From Schauerella fraxinea (GTDB taxonomy: Bacteria > Pseudomonadota > Gammaproteobacteria > Burkholderiales > Burkholderiaceae_B): a DNA stretch of 64,000 nt. The stretch lies in contig JAVDKK010000006.1 in the NCBI GenBank assembly GCA_030849945.1, positions 186,001 to 250,000 on the forward strand. The letters are read 5' to 3'. Positions 1-9,282 of this stretch are shown one piece after another. A program made the position numbers and the translations under genes. The notes under the pieces were generated by a model. The model searched no databases and was not told where the DNA came from. It was given only the letters and a program-made list of their open reading frames with translations. The stretch's first letter is position 1. Each line of letters begins with the position of its first letter.

Positions 1-76
1 GCTCGGCGGCAAAGGCGGCGCCGGCCGAGATCGACAGCAGCAAGCTGGCCGTCAGCACTTTGAACTCGAATCTCAT
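1..76 (-). CDS. Secreted/periplasmic protein, N-terminal fragment
   Basis: Only the first 25 codons lie in the window; the rest runs off the left edge. They read MRFEFKVLTASLLLSISAGA followed by an AFA-like cleavage site, a classical Sec signal peptide (basic start, hydrophobic core, Ala-X-Ala). A GGAGA ribosome site sits 6 nt before the ATG at 76; a second in-frame ATG at 79 is too close to it. The exported location is well supported; the function cannot be read from this fragment. Confidence 0.6.
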   Translation of the reverse strand, partial: MRFEFKVLTASLLLSISAGAAFAAE

Positions 77-359
77 CATTGTCTCCGTTGTGTTTTGGAC
101 TGCTTTTGATGCGAGATTGGTCAAGCGAATGCGAATGCGACAAAACTGAATTGAGGTGAGGGACGTTCTCCATAAATAACGCTTACCGGCACACATAATA
201 GACACAGTATTTAACAGTCTCAATGTAGGAAACCCGCTCAGGGAAATCCCGTATGCTGTGGGTCAAAGCCTTTATTCATGCGGCTTGCGGGCGTATGGGC
301 TTACGTCACCCTTACGTTTCACACCTGCTCGACGATCCTTCTTAAGAATGAGGTGCGCC

Positions 360-1286
360 ATGACTTCCGCCACGACCCCCTCGCCCGCGCCATCGACCGC
401 TGCCGGCGATGCCGCTGCTGCGGCAGTCCCCTCGCCTGGCGCGAACGCCTCGCCCGCGGCAAGGGCGCAAGCCGAGATCATCGCCGCGCTTGGCGTGCCT
501 CCCACCTTTGATGAAACCGACGAGGTCGAGCGCCGCGTGGCCTTTCTGGCCGGCTATCTCAAGCGCACCGGGTTGCGGGGTTATGTGCTGGGTATCAGCG
601 GCGGTGTGGATTCGTCGACTGCCGGACGGCTGGCGCAGCTTGCCGTGGAACGCCTGCGCGCCACGGGTTACGACGCGACGTTTTATGCGATGCGGTTGCC
701 GTATGGCACCCAGCACGATGAGGACGATGCGCAGTTGGCCATGGGCTTCGTGGCGCCCGATCGCGCGCTGACGGTGGATATCAAGCCTGCCACCGATGCC
801 ATTCGCCATGCGCTGAGCACCGATGCGGTGTACCGCGACGAAGCCCACCAGGACTTCGTGATCGGCAATGTGAAGGCGCGCCAGCGAATGATTGCCCAGT
901 ATGCGATTGCCGGCGCGCATGGCGCTTTGGTCATCGGTACCGATCATGCGGCCGAAGCCCTGATGGGGTTCTTTACCAAGCACGGCGACGGGGCGGCCGA
1001 TGTGACGCCGCTCACCGGACTGACCAAACGGCGGGTGCGCGCCTTGGCTCGGCATCTTGGCGCGCCACCGGCCTTGATCGACAAGGTGCCCACGGCGGAT
1101 CTGGAGTCGCTCTCGCCGCAACGCGCCGATGAGGATGCCTTCGGCATGCCCTACGACACCCTGGATGATTTTCTCGAAGGCCAGGACGTCTCGCCCACGG
1201 CAGCAGAAACGATCGTGCGCGCCTATCGCGCCACGGCGCACAAGCGCGCGCTGCCTGTGAGCCCGGACGACGACCCGGTGACCTGA
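360..1286 (+). CDS. nadE: Ammonia-dependent NAD+ synthetase
   Basis: Cytoplasmic enzyme of the last step of NAD synthesis, amidating deamido-NAD+ with ammonia and ATP. The 308-residue product carries the ATP-pyrophosphatase P-loop SGGVDSS at residues 80-86, then the family segments IGTDHAAEALMGFFTKHGDG and KVPTADLESLSPQRADED. There is no glutaminase (nitrilase) domain, so it is the NH3-dependent type. The first 40 residues are Ala/Pro-rich and not part of the fold. The ATG at 360 was chosen because a TGAGGTG ribosome site lies about 6 nt upstream; GTG 258 and ATG 348 are in frame but lack one. It stands alone. Confidence 0.93.
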   Translation: MTSATTPSPAPSTAAGDAAAAAVPSPGANASPAARAQAEIIAALGVPPTFDETDEVERRVAFLAGYLKRTGLRGYVLGISGGVDSSTAGRLAQLAVERLRATGYDATFYAMRLPYGTQHDEDDAQLAMGFVAPDRALTVDIKPATDAIRHALSTDAVYRDEAHQDFVIGNVKARQRMIAQYAIAGAHGALVIGTDHAAEALMGFFTKHGDGAADVTPLTGLTKRRVRALARHLGAPPALIDKVPTADLESLSPQRADEDAFGMPYDTLDDFLEGQDVSPTAAETIVRAYRATAHKRALPVSPDDDPVT

Positions 1287-1498
1287 GCAACCAAGCCATC
1301 TCGGTAGACCAAGCCATGGACACCTATGCGTCCACTGGCTAGATGTAACTTATATTTTCGAATTTACATTAAGTCTGTCGCATTTCGTCCGTTAATTCCT
1401 TACGTGGTGCTTGCGCAGTTGCAACGCGCGCGTCAAGTGTTCCAGGCTGCCGTGCATCGTGTGCGGGCCGTGGGGAATACGGGTTTGCTGAGATGGTC

Positions 1499-3130
1499 AT
1501 GTTCAAAAATTTGAGTATTCGCGCAATTCTGACGGCCGCGTTGGTCGCGTTCTTCGCCATCGTGCTGCTGATCGGCGCCGCCGGCTTCAAGCTTCTCGAC
1601 GGCAACCGCAATTCGATCGAACTGCTGCTGCAAAACAATTTGATGCGCACAGGTGCCGCAAACAGCATTGCCGCCGATCTGCTGCGGGCCCGGTTGGCGT
1701 TGATGAGCGCGGTTAACGAGCTCACGGCCAACAACCGTACCGGTGCGGAAGCTGCCGCCAAACGCATATCCCCGTATGTGGTCAAGGCCAACCAAACCGT
1801 TGCGGCGCTCAGGGCCAACCCCGATCTGGATCGCGAGGGCAAGCCGCTGTTCGACGAGATGCTGTCGGCCTACGAGATTTATCGTACGCAAGCTTTCGAG
1901 CCGATCGTGGCCGCCGTGCAGGCGGGCGACAATGAGGCCGCCGGTCGCATCAATAACGAAAAGCTCGTGCCGCTGGGCAGCAAGTTCACGCAGGCGATCG
2001 GCAAGTACACCGACTACACCGATCGCCTGGGTCAGGACATCGCGCACGACACGTCGGACACGATCAGCCTGGCCATCAAGGCGCTGGCCGTGGTGATGGC
2101 GGTGATGCTGGCGTTGTTGGTGGGCCTGTATGTGGTGTTTGCGCGGGCCGTGTTTCGTCCGTTGACGGAAGCCGCGCGTTTGTTCGACAACATCGCCGCG
2201 GGCGACCTGACGCAGCGTATTCAGCAACGGTCGACCAACGAAATCGGTCGCTTGTATGGCGCCGTGTCGCGCATGCAAAGCGGCTTGACGCAAACCGTCA
2301 CGGCCGTGCGCAGCGGCGTGGACGAGATCCACACCGGCTCGCGTGAAATCTCCGCCGGCAATACCGATCTGTCGTCGCGGACCGAAGAGCAGGCGGCGTC
2401 GCTGGAAGAAACCGCCGCCAGCATGGAAGAGTTGGCCGCCACGGTAAAGCTCAACGCCGATAGCTCGCGTGAAGCCAGTGCGCTGGCCGTGGATGCGTCG
2501 CGCGTGGCGCAACGCGGCGGCGAAGTGGTGGGGCAGGTGGTCGGCACGATGCGCGCGATTTCGCAAAGCTCGAACCGCATTGCCGAGATCGTCAGCGTGA
2601 TCGACGGCATTGCCTTTCAGACCAATATTCTGGCGTTGAACGCTGCGGTGGAAGCGGCCCGTGCGGGCGAGCAGGGCAAAGGCTTTGCCGTGGTCGCCAC
2701 CGAAGTGCGATCGCTGGCGCAGCGTAGCGCTCAAGCCGCCAAAGAGATCAAAACGTTGATCGACGAGTCGGCGACCACGGTGTCGCTGGGATCGAATCAG
2801 GTGGAGGGCGCCGGCGCCACGATGCAGGAAATCGTGACGTCGGTGAAGCGCGTGGCCGACATCATCGCCGAGATTTCAGCTGCATCCGCCGAGCAGTCGG
2901 CCGGTATTCAGCAAGTGAATCAGGCCGTTTCGCAAATGGACTCGGTCACGCAGCAGAATGCCGCCCTGGTGGAAGAAGCCGCCGCATCGGCCGCATCGCT
3001 GGAGCAGCAAGCCGAGCAATTACGTGCTGCGGTGGCCGTGTTCAGACTTGCTGCCGATCATCACGGGTATCGCGGCGAAGTCGCGCAGCACGGATCGCAG
3101 CCGCTGGGATTGGGGTTTGCCGGCGCCTGA
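1499..3130 (+). CDS. Methyl-accepting chemotaxis protein
   Basis: Inner-membrane chemoreceptor signalling to CheA/CheW. Order: TM1 about residues 8-30, a four-helix-bundle periplasmic sensor of about 155 residues, TM2 about 190-213, HAMP to about 265, then the cytoplasmic coiled coil. The hairpin tip at about 373-404 holds the invariant FQTNILALNAAVEAARAGEQ and GFAVVATEVR. Length (543 residues) is typical of Tsr/Tar-like receptors with a 4HB_MCP sensor. The C-terminus ends in GLGFAGA and lacks a CheR-docking NWETF-type pentapeptide. The start is ATG 1499 (GAG about 6 nt upstream) or ATG 1493. The ligand is unknown, and no other chemotaxis gene is nearby. Confidence 0.93.
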   Translation: MFKNLSIRAILTAALVAFFAIVLLIGAAGFKLLDGNRNSIELLLQNNLMRTGAANSIAADLLRARLALMSAVNELTANNRTGAEAAAKRISPYVVKANQTVAALRANPDLDREGKPLFDEMLSAYEIYRTQAFEPIVAAVQAGDNEAAGRINNEKLVPLGSKFTQAIGKYTDYTDRLGQDIAHDTSDTISLAIKALAVVMAVMLALLVGLYVVFARAVFRPLTEAARLFDNIAAGDLTQRIQQRSTNEIGRLYGAVSRMQSGLTQTVTAVRSGVDEIHTGSREISAGNTDLSSRTEEQAASLEETAASMEELAATVKLNADSSREASALAVDASRVAQRGGEVVGQVVGTMRAISQSSNRIAEIVSVIDGIAFQTNILALNAAVEAARAGEQGKGFAVVATEVRSLAQRSAQAAKEIKTLIDESATTVSLGSNQVEGAGATMQEIVTSVKRVADIIAEISAASAEQSAGIQQVNQAVSQMDSVTQQNAALVEEAAASAASLEQQAEQLRAAVAVFRLAADHHGYRGEVAQHGSQPLGLGFAGA

Positions 3131-3224
3131 TCCGTCGCGCAAGCCTGTTGCGCCCAGGTGGGTGCATGTCAGTGCAGACGCCTGCAGGTGATCGCGCCAG
3201 CGCTGCATCCCCGCCCATGCAGTT

Positions 3225-3941
3225 CTATGAAAGCCGGCGCTGGTACACCAGCAGCCGGCCTTTGTACGCCGGAAGGTCCAGCGCTGCCGGCCGATCGAGA
3301 TTTTCTTCGCGCAGGCCGAAGCCGCCTGCGGCCATTTGACGGCTGAAGACGGCGCGGTTGCCGCGGTTGGGATCGACGATCCAGATTTCGGCAGTGGGCG
3401 TGCTGTGCACGGCGATAAAGGCAGCCAGCGTGGCATCCGCGTCGCGCTCATAGAGCAGGTCGCTGCCGATGATCAGATCGAAGACGCCCGTGAGCGGCAA
3501 TGCCCACGCGGTAACGTCGATGGGCAGGTCAGGCATGCCATCGGCGCTTTCCGCGCGCCAGCGGCCATGCCGGTATTTCATCGGTCCAAGCGCATTGAGC
3601 CGCAGGTTTTCGTGCAGGAAGCTGGACGCTAGCGGATGGCAGTCGCTGGCAGTGATATCGGCCCCGCGGCGGTGCGCCACGAGACTTGCCAACGCCAGGC
3701 CGCAGCCGATTTCGAGAATGCGTTCCGCCGCCAGCACCGGCCGTGCAGCCAGGCGCGCCGCGAGGTGAGCGCCAGAGGGCCAAGCCAATCCGAACAAGGG
3801 CCACGAGGCCGACGAAATGCCCATGCGTTCGGCATCGCCGCTTGGATCGGCGTATTGCTGCCGATCGAGCAGTGAGCGAATGGTGAGATTGTCTACGCCC
3901 GCAACGGCGATGCTTTCGTGCTTGATGTCATAGCCGGGCAT
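3225..3941 (-). CDS. SAM-dependent methyltransferase (METTL/Methyltransf_16-like)
   Basis: Class I methyltransferase fold: motif I ILEIGCGLAL, the acidic adenosine-binding segment DITASDCHP, and the family hallmark DLIIGSDLLYE, which in METTL21/nicotinamide-methyltransferase-like enzymes lies by the active site. These families methylate protein lysines or small molecules; the substrate here is unknown. ATG 3941 (MPGYDIKHES) was chosen because the recognisable fold starts right after it; an in-frame TTG at 3989 would add 16 residues. It converges with the chemoreceptor gene and has no linked partner. Confidence 0.75.
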   Translation of the reverse strand: MPGYDIKHESIAVAGVDNLTIRSLLDRQQYADPSGDAERMGISSASWPLFGLAWPSGAHLAARLAARPVLAAERILEIGCGLALASLVAHRRGADITASDCHPLASSFLHENLRLNALGPMKYRHGRWRAESADGMPDLPIDVTAWALPLTGVFDLIIGSDLLYERDADATLAAFIAVHSTPTAEIWIVDPNRGNRAVFSRQMAAGGFGLREENLDRPAALDLPAYKGRLLVYQRRLS

Positions 3942-4258
3942 CCGGGGGTACAGCGCAGGGTTGGCCGCGCTGAAGAGAGGCAGAGCCAAACAGTATCCGC
4001 TCGTATTGGAAAGCGCGTCGGTTTATCTCATGGCGGGCTGGCGGGCCATGCCATGAGCCAATCGCGTTTATCTTGTGTGTCGGTGTGTGATTGGGTGTTC
4101 CGGGGCCATCTGCTGAATCTGCCGGGTAAGTCGCCGCTTCGCCTGCTCCACGGCTCGGAATGCCCGGAACCCGATGACGAAGGTGGGCGACTAAAGGATG
4201 ATTCTTCCCGCCAAAGCATGAGGGGCGCAACGGGCGATCGCGGCTATGCTGATAGGCC
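3942..4258. other. Intergenic region without recognisable feature
   Basis: This 317-bp stretch separates two divergent genes. It should hold promoters for both, but I see no convincing -35/-10 pair, palindrome or conserved reading frame. The open frame crossing it on the + strand has an arginine/glycine-rich composition typical of a shadow frame. Confidence 0.4.
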
Positions 4259-5782
4259 ATGACCACTTCCAAACCCACTCCCGGTCAGGCGTCACGCTTC
4301 TTGGCGCAGGCTACCTTCGGACCCACTCCTGCCGCGCTCGATGCGGTGGTGGCGCAAGGCTACGCGCCGTGGCTCGACCGCCAGTTCGATATGCCGCGTT
4401 CGCAGACGCACGTCGACTGGTTGGTGTCGATGAAGAAGAACACCGAGGCGTTCAAGGGCAACGGTGTCAATGCGCCACTCGAGGCGACCCTGTGGCGCGC
4501 GATGATTGCCTCGGACGATGCTGTACGGGTGCGTGTGGCGTTCGCACTGTCGGAAATTTTCGTGGTCAACGTGGCCTCGATCACCGCGTCGTGGCCGCTG
4601 TTTGGCGCGGCGTCGTTTATGGATGTGTTGACCGCAAACGCGTTCGGCACCTATCGCGATCTGCTCGAAGGCGTGTCGCGCAATCTCTCGATGGCATCGA
4701 TGCTCACGTTTCGCGGCAATCGACGCGCCGATGCGAAAACCGGCCGCCGCCCGGACGAGAACTACGCGCGCGAAGTCATGCAGTTGTTCACGATCGGGCT
4801 TTATAAGCTCAAGCCCGACGGCACCCTAGAACTGCGCAACGGTAAACCCATCGAAACGTATTCGAATGCCGATGTTGAAGGGCTGGCGAAGGTGTTTACC
4901 GGCTGGGACTTGAATGGTGCCGAGACCGATGTGTGGTTTCACACCCGCCCGATGGCCCTGACGCCGGCGCAGCACGACATGAGCGAGAAGCGGTTTCTGG
5001 GTGCCGTCATCCCGGCGGGCACCGGCGGCCAGGAGTCGCTGGCGCGCGCGTTGGATGTATTGAGCAATCATCCCAATGTGGGGCCGTTCATCAGCCGGCA
5101 GCTCATTCTGCGCCTGGTGACAAGCAATCCGCGCCCCGAGTACGTGGCGCGGGTGGCGGCGGTATTTGCCAACGATGGCCATGGCGTGCGGGGCAGCATG
5201 CGTGCCGTGATACGCGCGATCTTGCTCGACGACGACGCGCGTCAGCCCGATCTGCAATCGCCCACCTGGGGCAAAGTGCGCGAGCCGATCGTGCGGTTTG
5301 CCGCATGGGCACGTGCGTTCGAGGCCACGTCGACCAACGGGCAGTGGGAAATGCCCGACACCAGCGATCCCACCGTACGGCTGGCCCAAAGCCCGATGCG
5401 CGCGCCGTCGGTGTTCAACTTCTTTCGGCCCACGTTCGCGCCGCCCGCCAGCCCGCTCGCGGAACGCGGACTGGTGGCCCCGGAACTGCAGATCACCGAC
5501 GAAACCAGCGTGGCGGGCTACCTCAACTTCGTGGCGGTCTATGTCGATCGCGGGTGGGAAGATGTGCAGACGTCGTATGCGCGCGAAGTGGCGATCGCCG
5601 GGGACGTGAGCGCGCTCGTCGATCGTGTGGTGTTGCTGCTCGCCGGCGACGCCTTTACGCCAGCCACCGCCGCCGCCATCAAGCAGGCCGTGAACACCAT
5701 TCCCGCGGCGCGCCCGCAGGATCGGGTGCGTGCCGCGATCACGCTGGTCGCCGCCGCGCCTGAATATCTGATCCAAAAATAG
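4259..5782 (+). CDS. DUF1800 family protein
   Basis: The N-terminus has the DUF1800 signature (ASRFLAQATFGPT, then YAPWLDRQF), and the middle has RRPDENYAREVMQLFTIGLY and VEGLAKVFTGWDL, both highly conserved in the family. DUF1800 proteins are almost always encoded just before a DUF1501 protein, as here (12-bp gap), and the pair is thought to be envelope-associated; the biochemical role is unknown. At 507 residues it is about full family length. No Sec signal peptide is visible at the chosen ATG, and only a weak AGG precedes it, so a different start is possible. Confidence 0.85.
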   Translation: MTTSKPTPGQASRFLAQATFGPTPAALDAVVAQGYAPWLDRQFDMPRSQTHVDWLVSMKKNTEAFKGNGVNAPLEATLWRAMIASDDAVRVRVAFALSEIFVVNVASITASWPLFGAASFMDVLTANAFGTYRDLLEGVSRNLSMASMLTFRGNRRADAKTGRRPDENYAREVMQLFTIGLYKLKPDGTLELRNGKPIETYSNADVEGLAKVFTGWDLNGAETDVWFHTRPMALTPAQHDMSEKRFLGAVIPAGTGGQESLARALDVLSNHPNVGPFISRQLILRLVTSNPRPEYVARVAAVFANDGHGVRGSMRAVIRAILLDDDARQPDLQSPTWGKVREPIVRFAAWARAFEATSTNGQWEMPDTSDPTVRLAQSPMRAPSVFNFFRPTFAPPASPLAERGLVAPELQITDETSVAGYLNFVAVYVDRGWEDVQTSYAREVAIAGDVSALVDRVVLLLAGDAFTPATAAAIKQAVNTIPAARPQDRVRAAITLVAAAPEYLIQK

Positions 5783-5793
5783 GGAGCCGAACG

Positions 5794-7149
5794 ATGCATC
5801 GCCGATCCCGTCGCACGTTTCTGAAGCAAGCCACCGCACTGGGGTTGACTGGCGTGGCCGCGCCGTTGGCGCTCAATTTGAGCGCGATGAGCGAGGCCGC
5901 CGCGCAGTCCGCGTCCGACTACAAAGCCATCGTTTGCGTGTTTTTGTACGGCGGCAACGACCCGTACAACACCCTTGTTCCCTACGATGCCGAACGCTTT
6001 GCACGATATGCCGCGTTGCGCACCGATATTGGTCTGGCGCGCGACGCGTTGGCCGCCACGGCGTTGCACCCCAAGACCCCGCATGCCAGCGGCGATTACG
6101 CGCTGGCGCCATCGTTGGCGGCACTCAAGCCGCTGTTCGACGCGGGTCAGTTGGCCGTGCAGTTGAACACCGGACCGCTGATACAGCCCACGACAAAGGC
6201 GCAGTACATCGCGGCCAGCGTGCCGCTGCCGCCCAAGCTTTTTTCGCATAACGACCAGCAGGCGTACTGGCAGGCGTTGGCGCAGGAAGGGTCGGCCACG
6301 GGGTGGGGCGGACGTCTATCCGATTTGTTTGCGGCCAATAACGGTGCGAGCACGTTCACTGCGGTCACGGCAGGCGGCAGCACGCAGTTGCTGGCTGGCC
6401 GCCACGTGGGCGCTTATCGCGTCACGCCGCAAGGGTCCACCCGCATCGAACTGTTAAGCCGCGATCTATATGGCTCGCCAGAGTGCACGGCATTGTTGCG
6501 GGAGCTGACGACGGCGTCGCGCACCCATTTGCTGGAGCATCAGCTCGCGCAAACCGTGACACGATCGATCAAGGCAGACACACAATTGAGCGCAGCGCTG
6601 GACGGCGTCAAAGCGCCCGGCACCTTCGAGTCGCCGCTTGCGCGTCAGCTCGAGATCGTGGCCCGCATGATCGCCGCGCGCGATAAGTTGAGCGTGAAGC
6701 GGCAGGTGTTCTTCGTGTCGCAAAACGGGTATGACAACCATGATGGCCTGCGCACCCTTCATCCTGCGTTGCTGCGCGAATTGGGCGATGCGATGGCGGT
6801 GTTTCAGGGGTCGCTCGGCACCCTTGGCGTCGCCAATCAAGTGACTACCTTCACCGCCTCCGAGTTCGGGCGAACCATTACCTCCAACGGCAACGGCTCG
6901 GATCACGGTTGGGGCGGACACCATTTCATCATGGGGGGCGCGGTGCGCGGCGGGCGCTTCTATGGCGAGCATCCCGAGCTGAACATCGAAGGCCCGGGCT
7001 TCGTGGACCATGGCCGCATGCTTCCCACGACATCGGTGGAGCAATTGGCGAGTACGCTGGGCGCATGGTTTGGCGCGTCGGCCGGCGATCTCGACACCGT
7101 GTTTCCCAACCTGCGGGGATTCTCGGACAAGCGCCTGGCATTCATCTAG
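5794..7149 (+). CDS. DUF1501 family protein with Tat signal
   Basis: Begins with the twin-arginine motif RRTFLKQ and a hydrophobic stretch ending near residue 34 (AAAQS), so it should be exported folded by Tat. The body shows DUF1501 landmarks: CVFLYGGNDPYNTLVPYD near the start, FVSQNGYDNHDGL, and FTASEFGRTITSNGNGSDHG near the end. The last resembles the metal/His site of the alkaline-phosphatase/sulfatase superfamily to which DUF1501 is distantly related. A good AGGGAG ribosome site precedes the ATG. It lies 12 bp after the DUF1800 gene and surely forms an operon with it. Function unknown; 451 residues. Confidence 0.88.
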   Translation: MHRRSRRTFLKQATALGLTGVAAPLALNLSAMSEAAAQSASDYKAIVCVFLYGGNDPYNTLVPYDAERFARYAALRTDIGLARDALAATALHPKTPHASGDYALAPSLAALKPLFDAGQLAVQLNTGPLIQPTTKAQYIAASVPLPPKLFSHNDQQAYWQALAQEGSATGWGGRLSDLFAANNGASTFTAVTAGGSTQLLAGRHVGAYRVTPQGSTRIELLSRDLYGSPECTALLRELTTASRTHLLEHQLAQTVTRSIKADTQLSAALDGVKAPGTFESPLARQLEIVARMIAARDKLSVKRQVFFVSQNGYDNHDGLRTLHPALLRELGDAMAVFQGSLGTLGVANQVTTFTASEFGRTITSNGNGSDHGWGGHHFIMGGAVRGGRFYGEHPELNIEGPGFVDHGRMLPTTSVEQLASTLGAWFGASAGDLDTVFPNLRGFSDKRLAFI

Positions 7150-7193
7150 GCCATGCCGTGCAACACGGCGCGCAGCGCGTGACGTGTTGGGTA

Positions 7194-8045
7194 CTAAGTG
7201 CGGCGCGCCAGCACGACCCCACCGATGGCCAGCGCGAAGCCGGCGATCTGCAGCGCGTTGAGCGTTTCGCCGAACAAGAAATACGCTTCAATGGCGGCCA
7301 GTGGCGGCACGAGCAGCATGAGTGAGGTGGTGCGCGTGGCTTCGCCATGGCGCACCATCCAGATCAGCAGGGTGGCGCCGCCGAGCGACAGCACGCCCAC
7401 CGACCACGCCAGAGACGCCCACACCGCAGGATGGTTTTCCCAGTGCCAGGTGCCTACCGCGCTGAACAGCACCACTGCGACCAGGGCAGCGGCGCCATTT
7501 TGAATCGCGCCTGCGCTGCGCAGATCACCCCCTGAAATCGACGATTTCTGGATCATCGTGCCGGCAGTCAGTGCAAAGATGCTGCCCACGGCCACCGCGA
7601 CCGGCCAGGGCGCCAACTCGCCCAGCCCCGTTGCCGCAAGCTTGGGCACGATGACCAGCGCCACGCCCACAATCCCGATGCCCAGCCCGATCCACGTGCG
7701 CAGGCTCAACCGGGCCCGCAGCCAGATCACCGCCACCAGCGCCGTCAACAACGGCTGCAATGCGCCGAGCAACGCCATCACGCCCGCCGCCACGCCGTGC
7801 GCAATCGACCACCATGCGCCGCTCAGATAGAGGCCGTTCATCAGCATGCCGGCCACCGCATGTAGCAACGCTTGTCGGCCGGTAGGCCACGGGATGCGGC
7901 GCGCAAGCACGGCAAAGCACAACGCGGTGAGGGCGAAGCGGATGATCAGAAAAAGGTTGGGGTCGGCATAGGGTGCCGCGGCACGCGCGGCAATGAAGCC
8001 GGTCGACCAGATGACGACGAAAATGAGGGGGGCGAAGGTGAGCAC
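7194..8045 (-). CDS. DMT-superfamily (EamA) transporter
   Basis: Inner-membrane protein with about ten hydrophobic helices in two EamA repeats. The first begins LIFVVIWSTGFIAARAAAP, a classic EamA opening; the second starts near LAATGLGELAPWPVAVAVGS. Members export amino acids, metabolites or drugs; the substrate cannot be told here. The start is uncertain: GTG 8045 puts the first helix at the N-terminus as in relatives, while ATG 8150 would add a 35-residue Gly/Ala-rich tail. Neither has a ribosome site. It converges with the DUF1501 gene. Confidence 0.8.
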   Translation of the reverse strand: MLTFAPLIFVVIWSTGFIAARAAAPYADPNLFLIIRFALTALCFAVLARRIPWPTGRQALLHAVAGMLMNGLYLSGAWWSIAHGVAAGVMALLGALQPLLTALVAVIWLRARLSLRTWIGLGIGIVGVALVIVPKLAATGLGELAPWPVAVAVGSIFALTAGTMIQKSSISGGDLRSAGAIQNGAAALVAVVLFSAVGTWHWENHPAVWASLAWSVGVLSLGGATLLIWMVRHGEATRTTSLMLLVPPLAAIEAYFLFGETLNALQIAGFALAIGGVVLARRT

Positions 8046-8263
8046 AGCGTGATTGTAGGCGCTGGCGGGGCGGTGCTGCGGTGGCAATCCCGCGGCCCCG
8101 GCGCTAAAGTCCACCACCGCTCCGCCATCGGCCCCACTACTGGCCATCATGCACCACCGCCCACCGGCGGATGCGGGTGGGCGGCAGTTGACGCGCGTTC
8201 AAGTGCAGACCTGAACGCGCCGCGCATCGCGCTGCGGTCAAGGAACGCTGCGCGTGAGCGCGC

Positions 8264-8689
8264 TCAGACCAACGTCAGCGTGACGTCGATGTTGCCTTGG
8301 GTGGCGTTCGAGTACGGGCACACCACGTGGGCGCGGTCGACCAGCGCTTGAGCCTGCGCGCGATCCATGCCGGGCAGCGAGATTTTCAGTTCGGCTTCGA
8401 TGCCGAAACCGGTGGGGATGGGGCCGATGCCCACAACGCCGGTGATCGACACATCGGCGGGCAACGTGACTTTTTCTTTGCCGGCTACGAACTTCAACGC
8501 GCCCAGAAAGCATGCCGAGTAGCCTGCCGCAAACAGTTGCTCCGGGTTGGTGCCTTCGCCACCGGCGCCGCCCAATTCTTTCGGCGTCGTCAGTTTCACG
8601 TCGAGGTTGTTGTCGCTGGAGGTGGCACGGCCATCACGACCGCCGGTTGCAGTGGCGGTGGCACGGTAGGCAACTTTTTCGATAGACAT
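8264..8689 (-). CDS. ohr: Organic hydroperoxide resistance protein Ohr
   Basis: Thiol peroxidase of the OsmC/Ohr family that reduces organic and lipid hydroperoxides in the cytoplasm. At 141 residues it is Ohr size. The two redox cysteines are C60 (GYSACFLGAL) and C124 (VVCPYSNAT), with the catalytic Glu candidate E50 in NPEQLFAAGY. The ATG at 8689 follows an AGGAG site about 9 nt upstream; upstream ATG 8716 would add 9 non-conserved residues. It lies downstream of ohrR in the same direction, with a palindromic operator between them. Confidence 0.93.
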   Translation of the reverse strand: MSIEKVAYRATATATGGRDGRATSSDNNLDVKLTTPKELGGAGGEGTNPEQLFAAGYSACFLGALKFVAGKEKVTLPADVSITGVVGIGPIPTGFGIEAELKISLPGMDRAQAQALVDRAHVVCPYSNATQGNIDVTLTLV

Positions 8690-8733
8690 GGATGATGCTC
8701 CTGAGGATGGGGCCAAAGTGACCCTTGATTAAT

Positions 8734-8750
8734 GTGCGATTTAATCGCAC
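8734..8750 (-). promoter_or_regulatory. Probable OhrR operator before ohr
   Basis: Perfect inverted repeat GTGCGATT-T-AATCGCAC, 44 bp upstream of the ohr start. A candidate promoter on the minus strand (TTGCCT, 17 bp, ATTAAA) would place the palindrome over the -10 box, as expected for repression. The AT-rich dyad core fits sites of MarR/OhrR proteins. It resembles the palindrome before ohrR only loosely. Confidence 0.6.
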
Positions 8751-8817
8751 GCGATTTAGTGCAGGCAAAGATTCGCGAGCGGCCGGGGCCGCCTCGCCGA
8801 AAACGGTCAAGAAGAAC

Positions 8818-9276
8818 TCATAATGCGGCCGCCAGGCGGGTGCGCAGAGCGGCCAACTGCGCGGTGATCTCGACCAACTCAGCGGTCGAACAGCTTGTCG
8901 CACACTGCACACCTTCCGGAATTGACTCGGCCTTTTGACGCAAGCGTTTGCCGCCTGCCGTTAACGATACGATCACTTGCCGCTCATCTTGCGCCGACCG
9001 CGCGCGGACCAGATGACCGGCCGTTTCGAGGCGCTTCAACAGCGGCGTGAGCGTGGCCGAATCCAGAAACAACCGGGTGCCGATCTCCGACACCGTCAAC
9101 CCGTCGCCTTCCCACAGCACCAGCATGACCAGATACTGCGGATAGGTCAGGCCCAGATCGGTCAACAACCCGCGATAAACTTTCGTCATCGCCAGCGTGG
9201 TCGAATGCAGCGCGAAGCAGAGCTGGTTGTCCAGCAACAGCTGCGGCGGCGTGGAGGAAGGTTTACGTGAAGACAT
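8818..9276 (-). CDS. ohrR: MarR-family organic-peroxide sensor OhrR
   Basis: Repressor of ohr that is inactivated when its reactive cysteine is oxidised by organic hydroperoxides. The OhrR hallmark N-terminal cysteine is C20 in DNQLCFALHS, followed by the tyrosine-rich helix (KVYRGLLTDLGLTYPQYLVM) and the winged HTH (LTVSEIGTRLFLDSATLTPL, then DERQVIVSLT). Two more cysteines, C125 and C129, lie near the C-terminus, so it may be a two-Cys type in which C20 forms an intersubunit disulfide. The start codon is only 6 nt past a good -10 box, so the message may be leaderless. 152 residues. Confidence 0.92.
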   Translation of the reverse strand: MSSRKPSSTPPQLLLDNQLCFALHSTTLAMTKVYRGLLTDLGLTYPQYLVMLVLWEGDGLTVSEIGTRLFLDSATLTPLLKRLETAGHLVRARSAQDERQVIVSLTAGGKRLRQKAESIPEGVQCATSCSTAELVEITAQLAALRTRLAAAL

Positions 9277-9282
9277 GACCGG

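Noticed and set aside
1343..1369. ATGTAA...TTACAT inverted repeat before the chemoreceptor gene
   Set aside because: Arms are only 6 bp in an AT-rich stretch with a 15-bp spacer; easily expected by chance.
1433..2734. 433-codon minus-strand open frame opposite the chemoreceptor gene
   Set aside because: The receptor signalling domain is diagnostic on the + strand; the antisense frame has no motif.
3918..4262. Possible small gene in the gap before the DUF1800 gene
   Set aside because: No ribosome site, no motif, and it overlaps both flanking genes; composition looks like a shadow frame.
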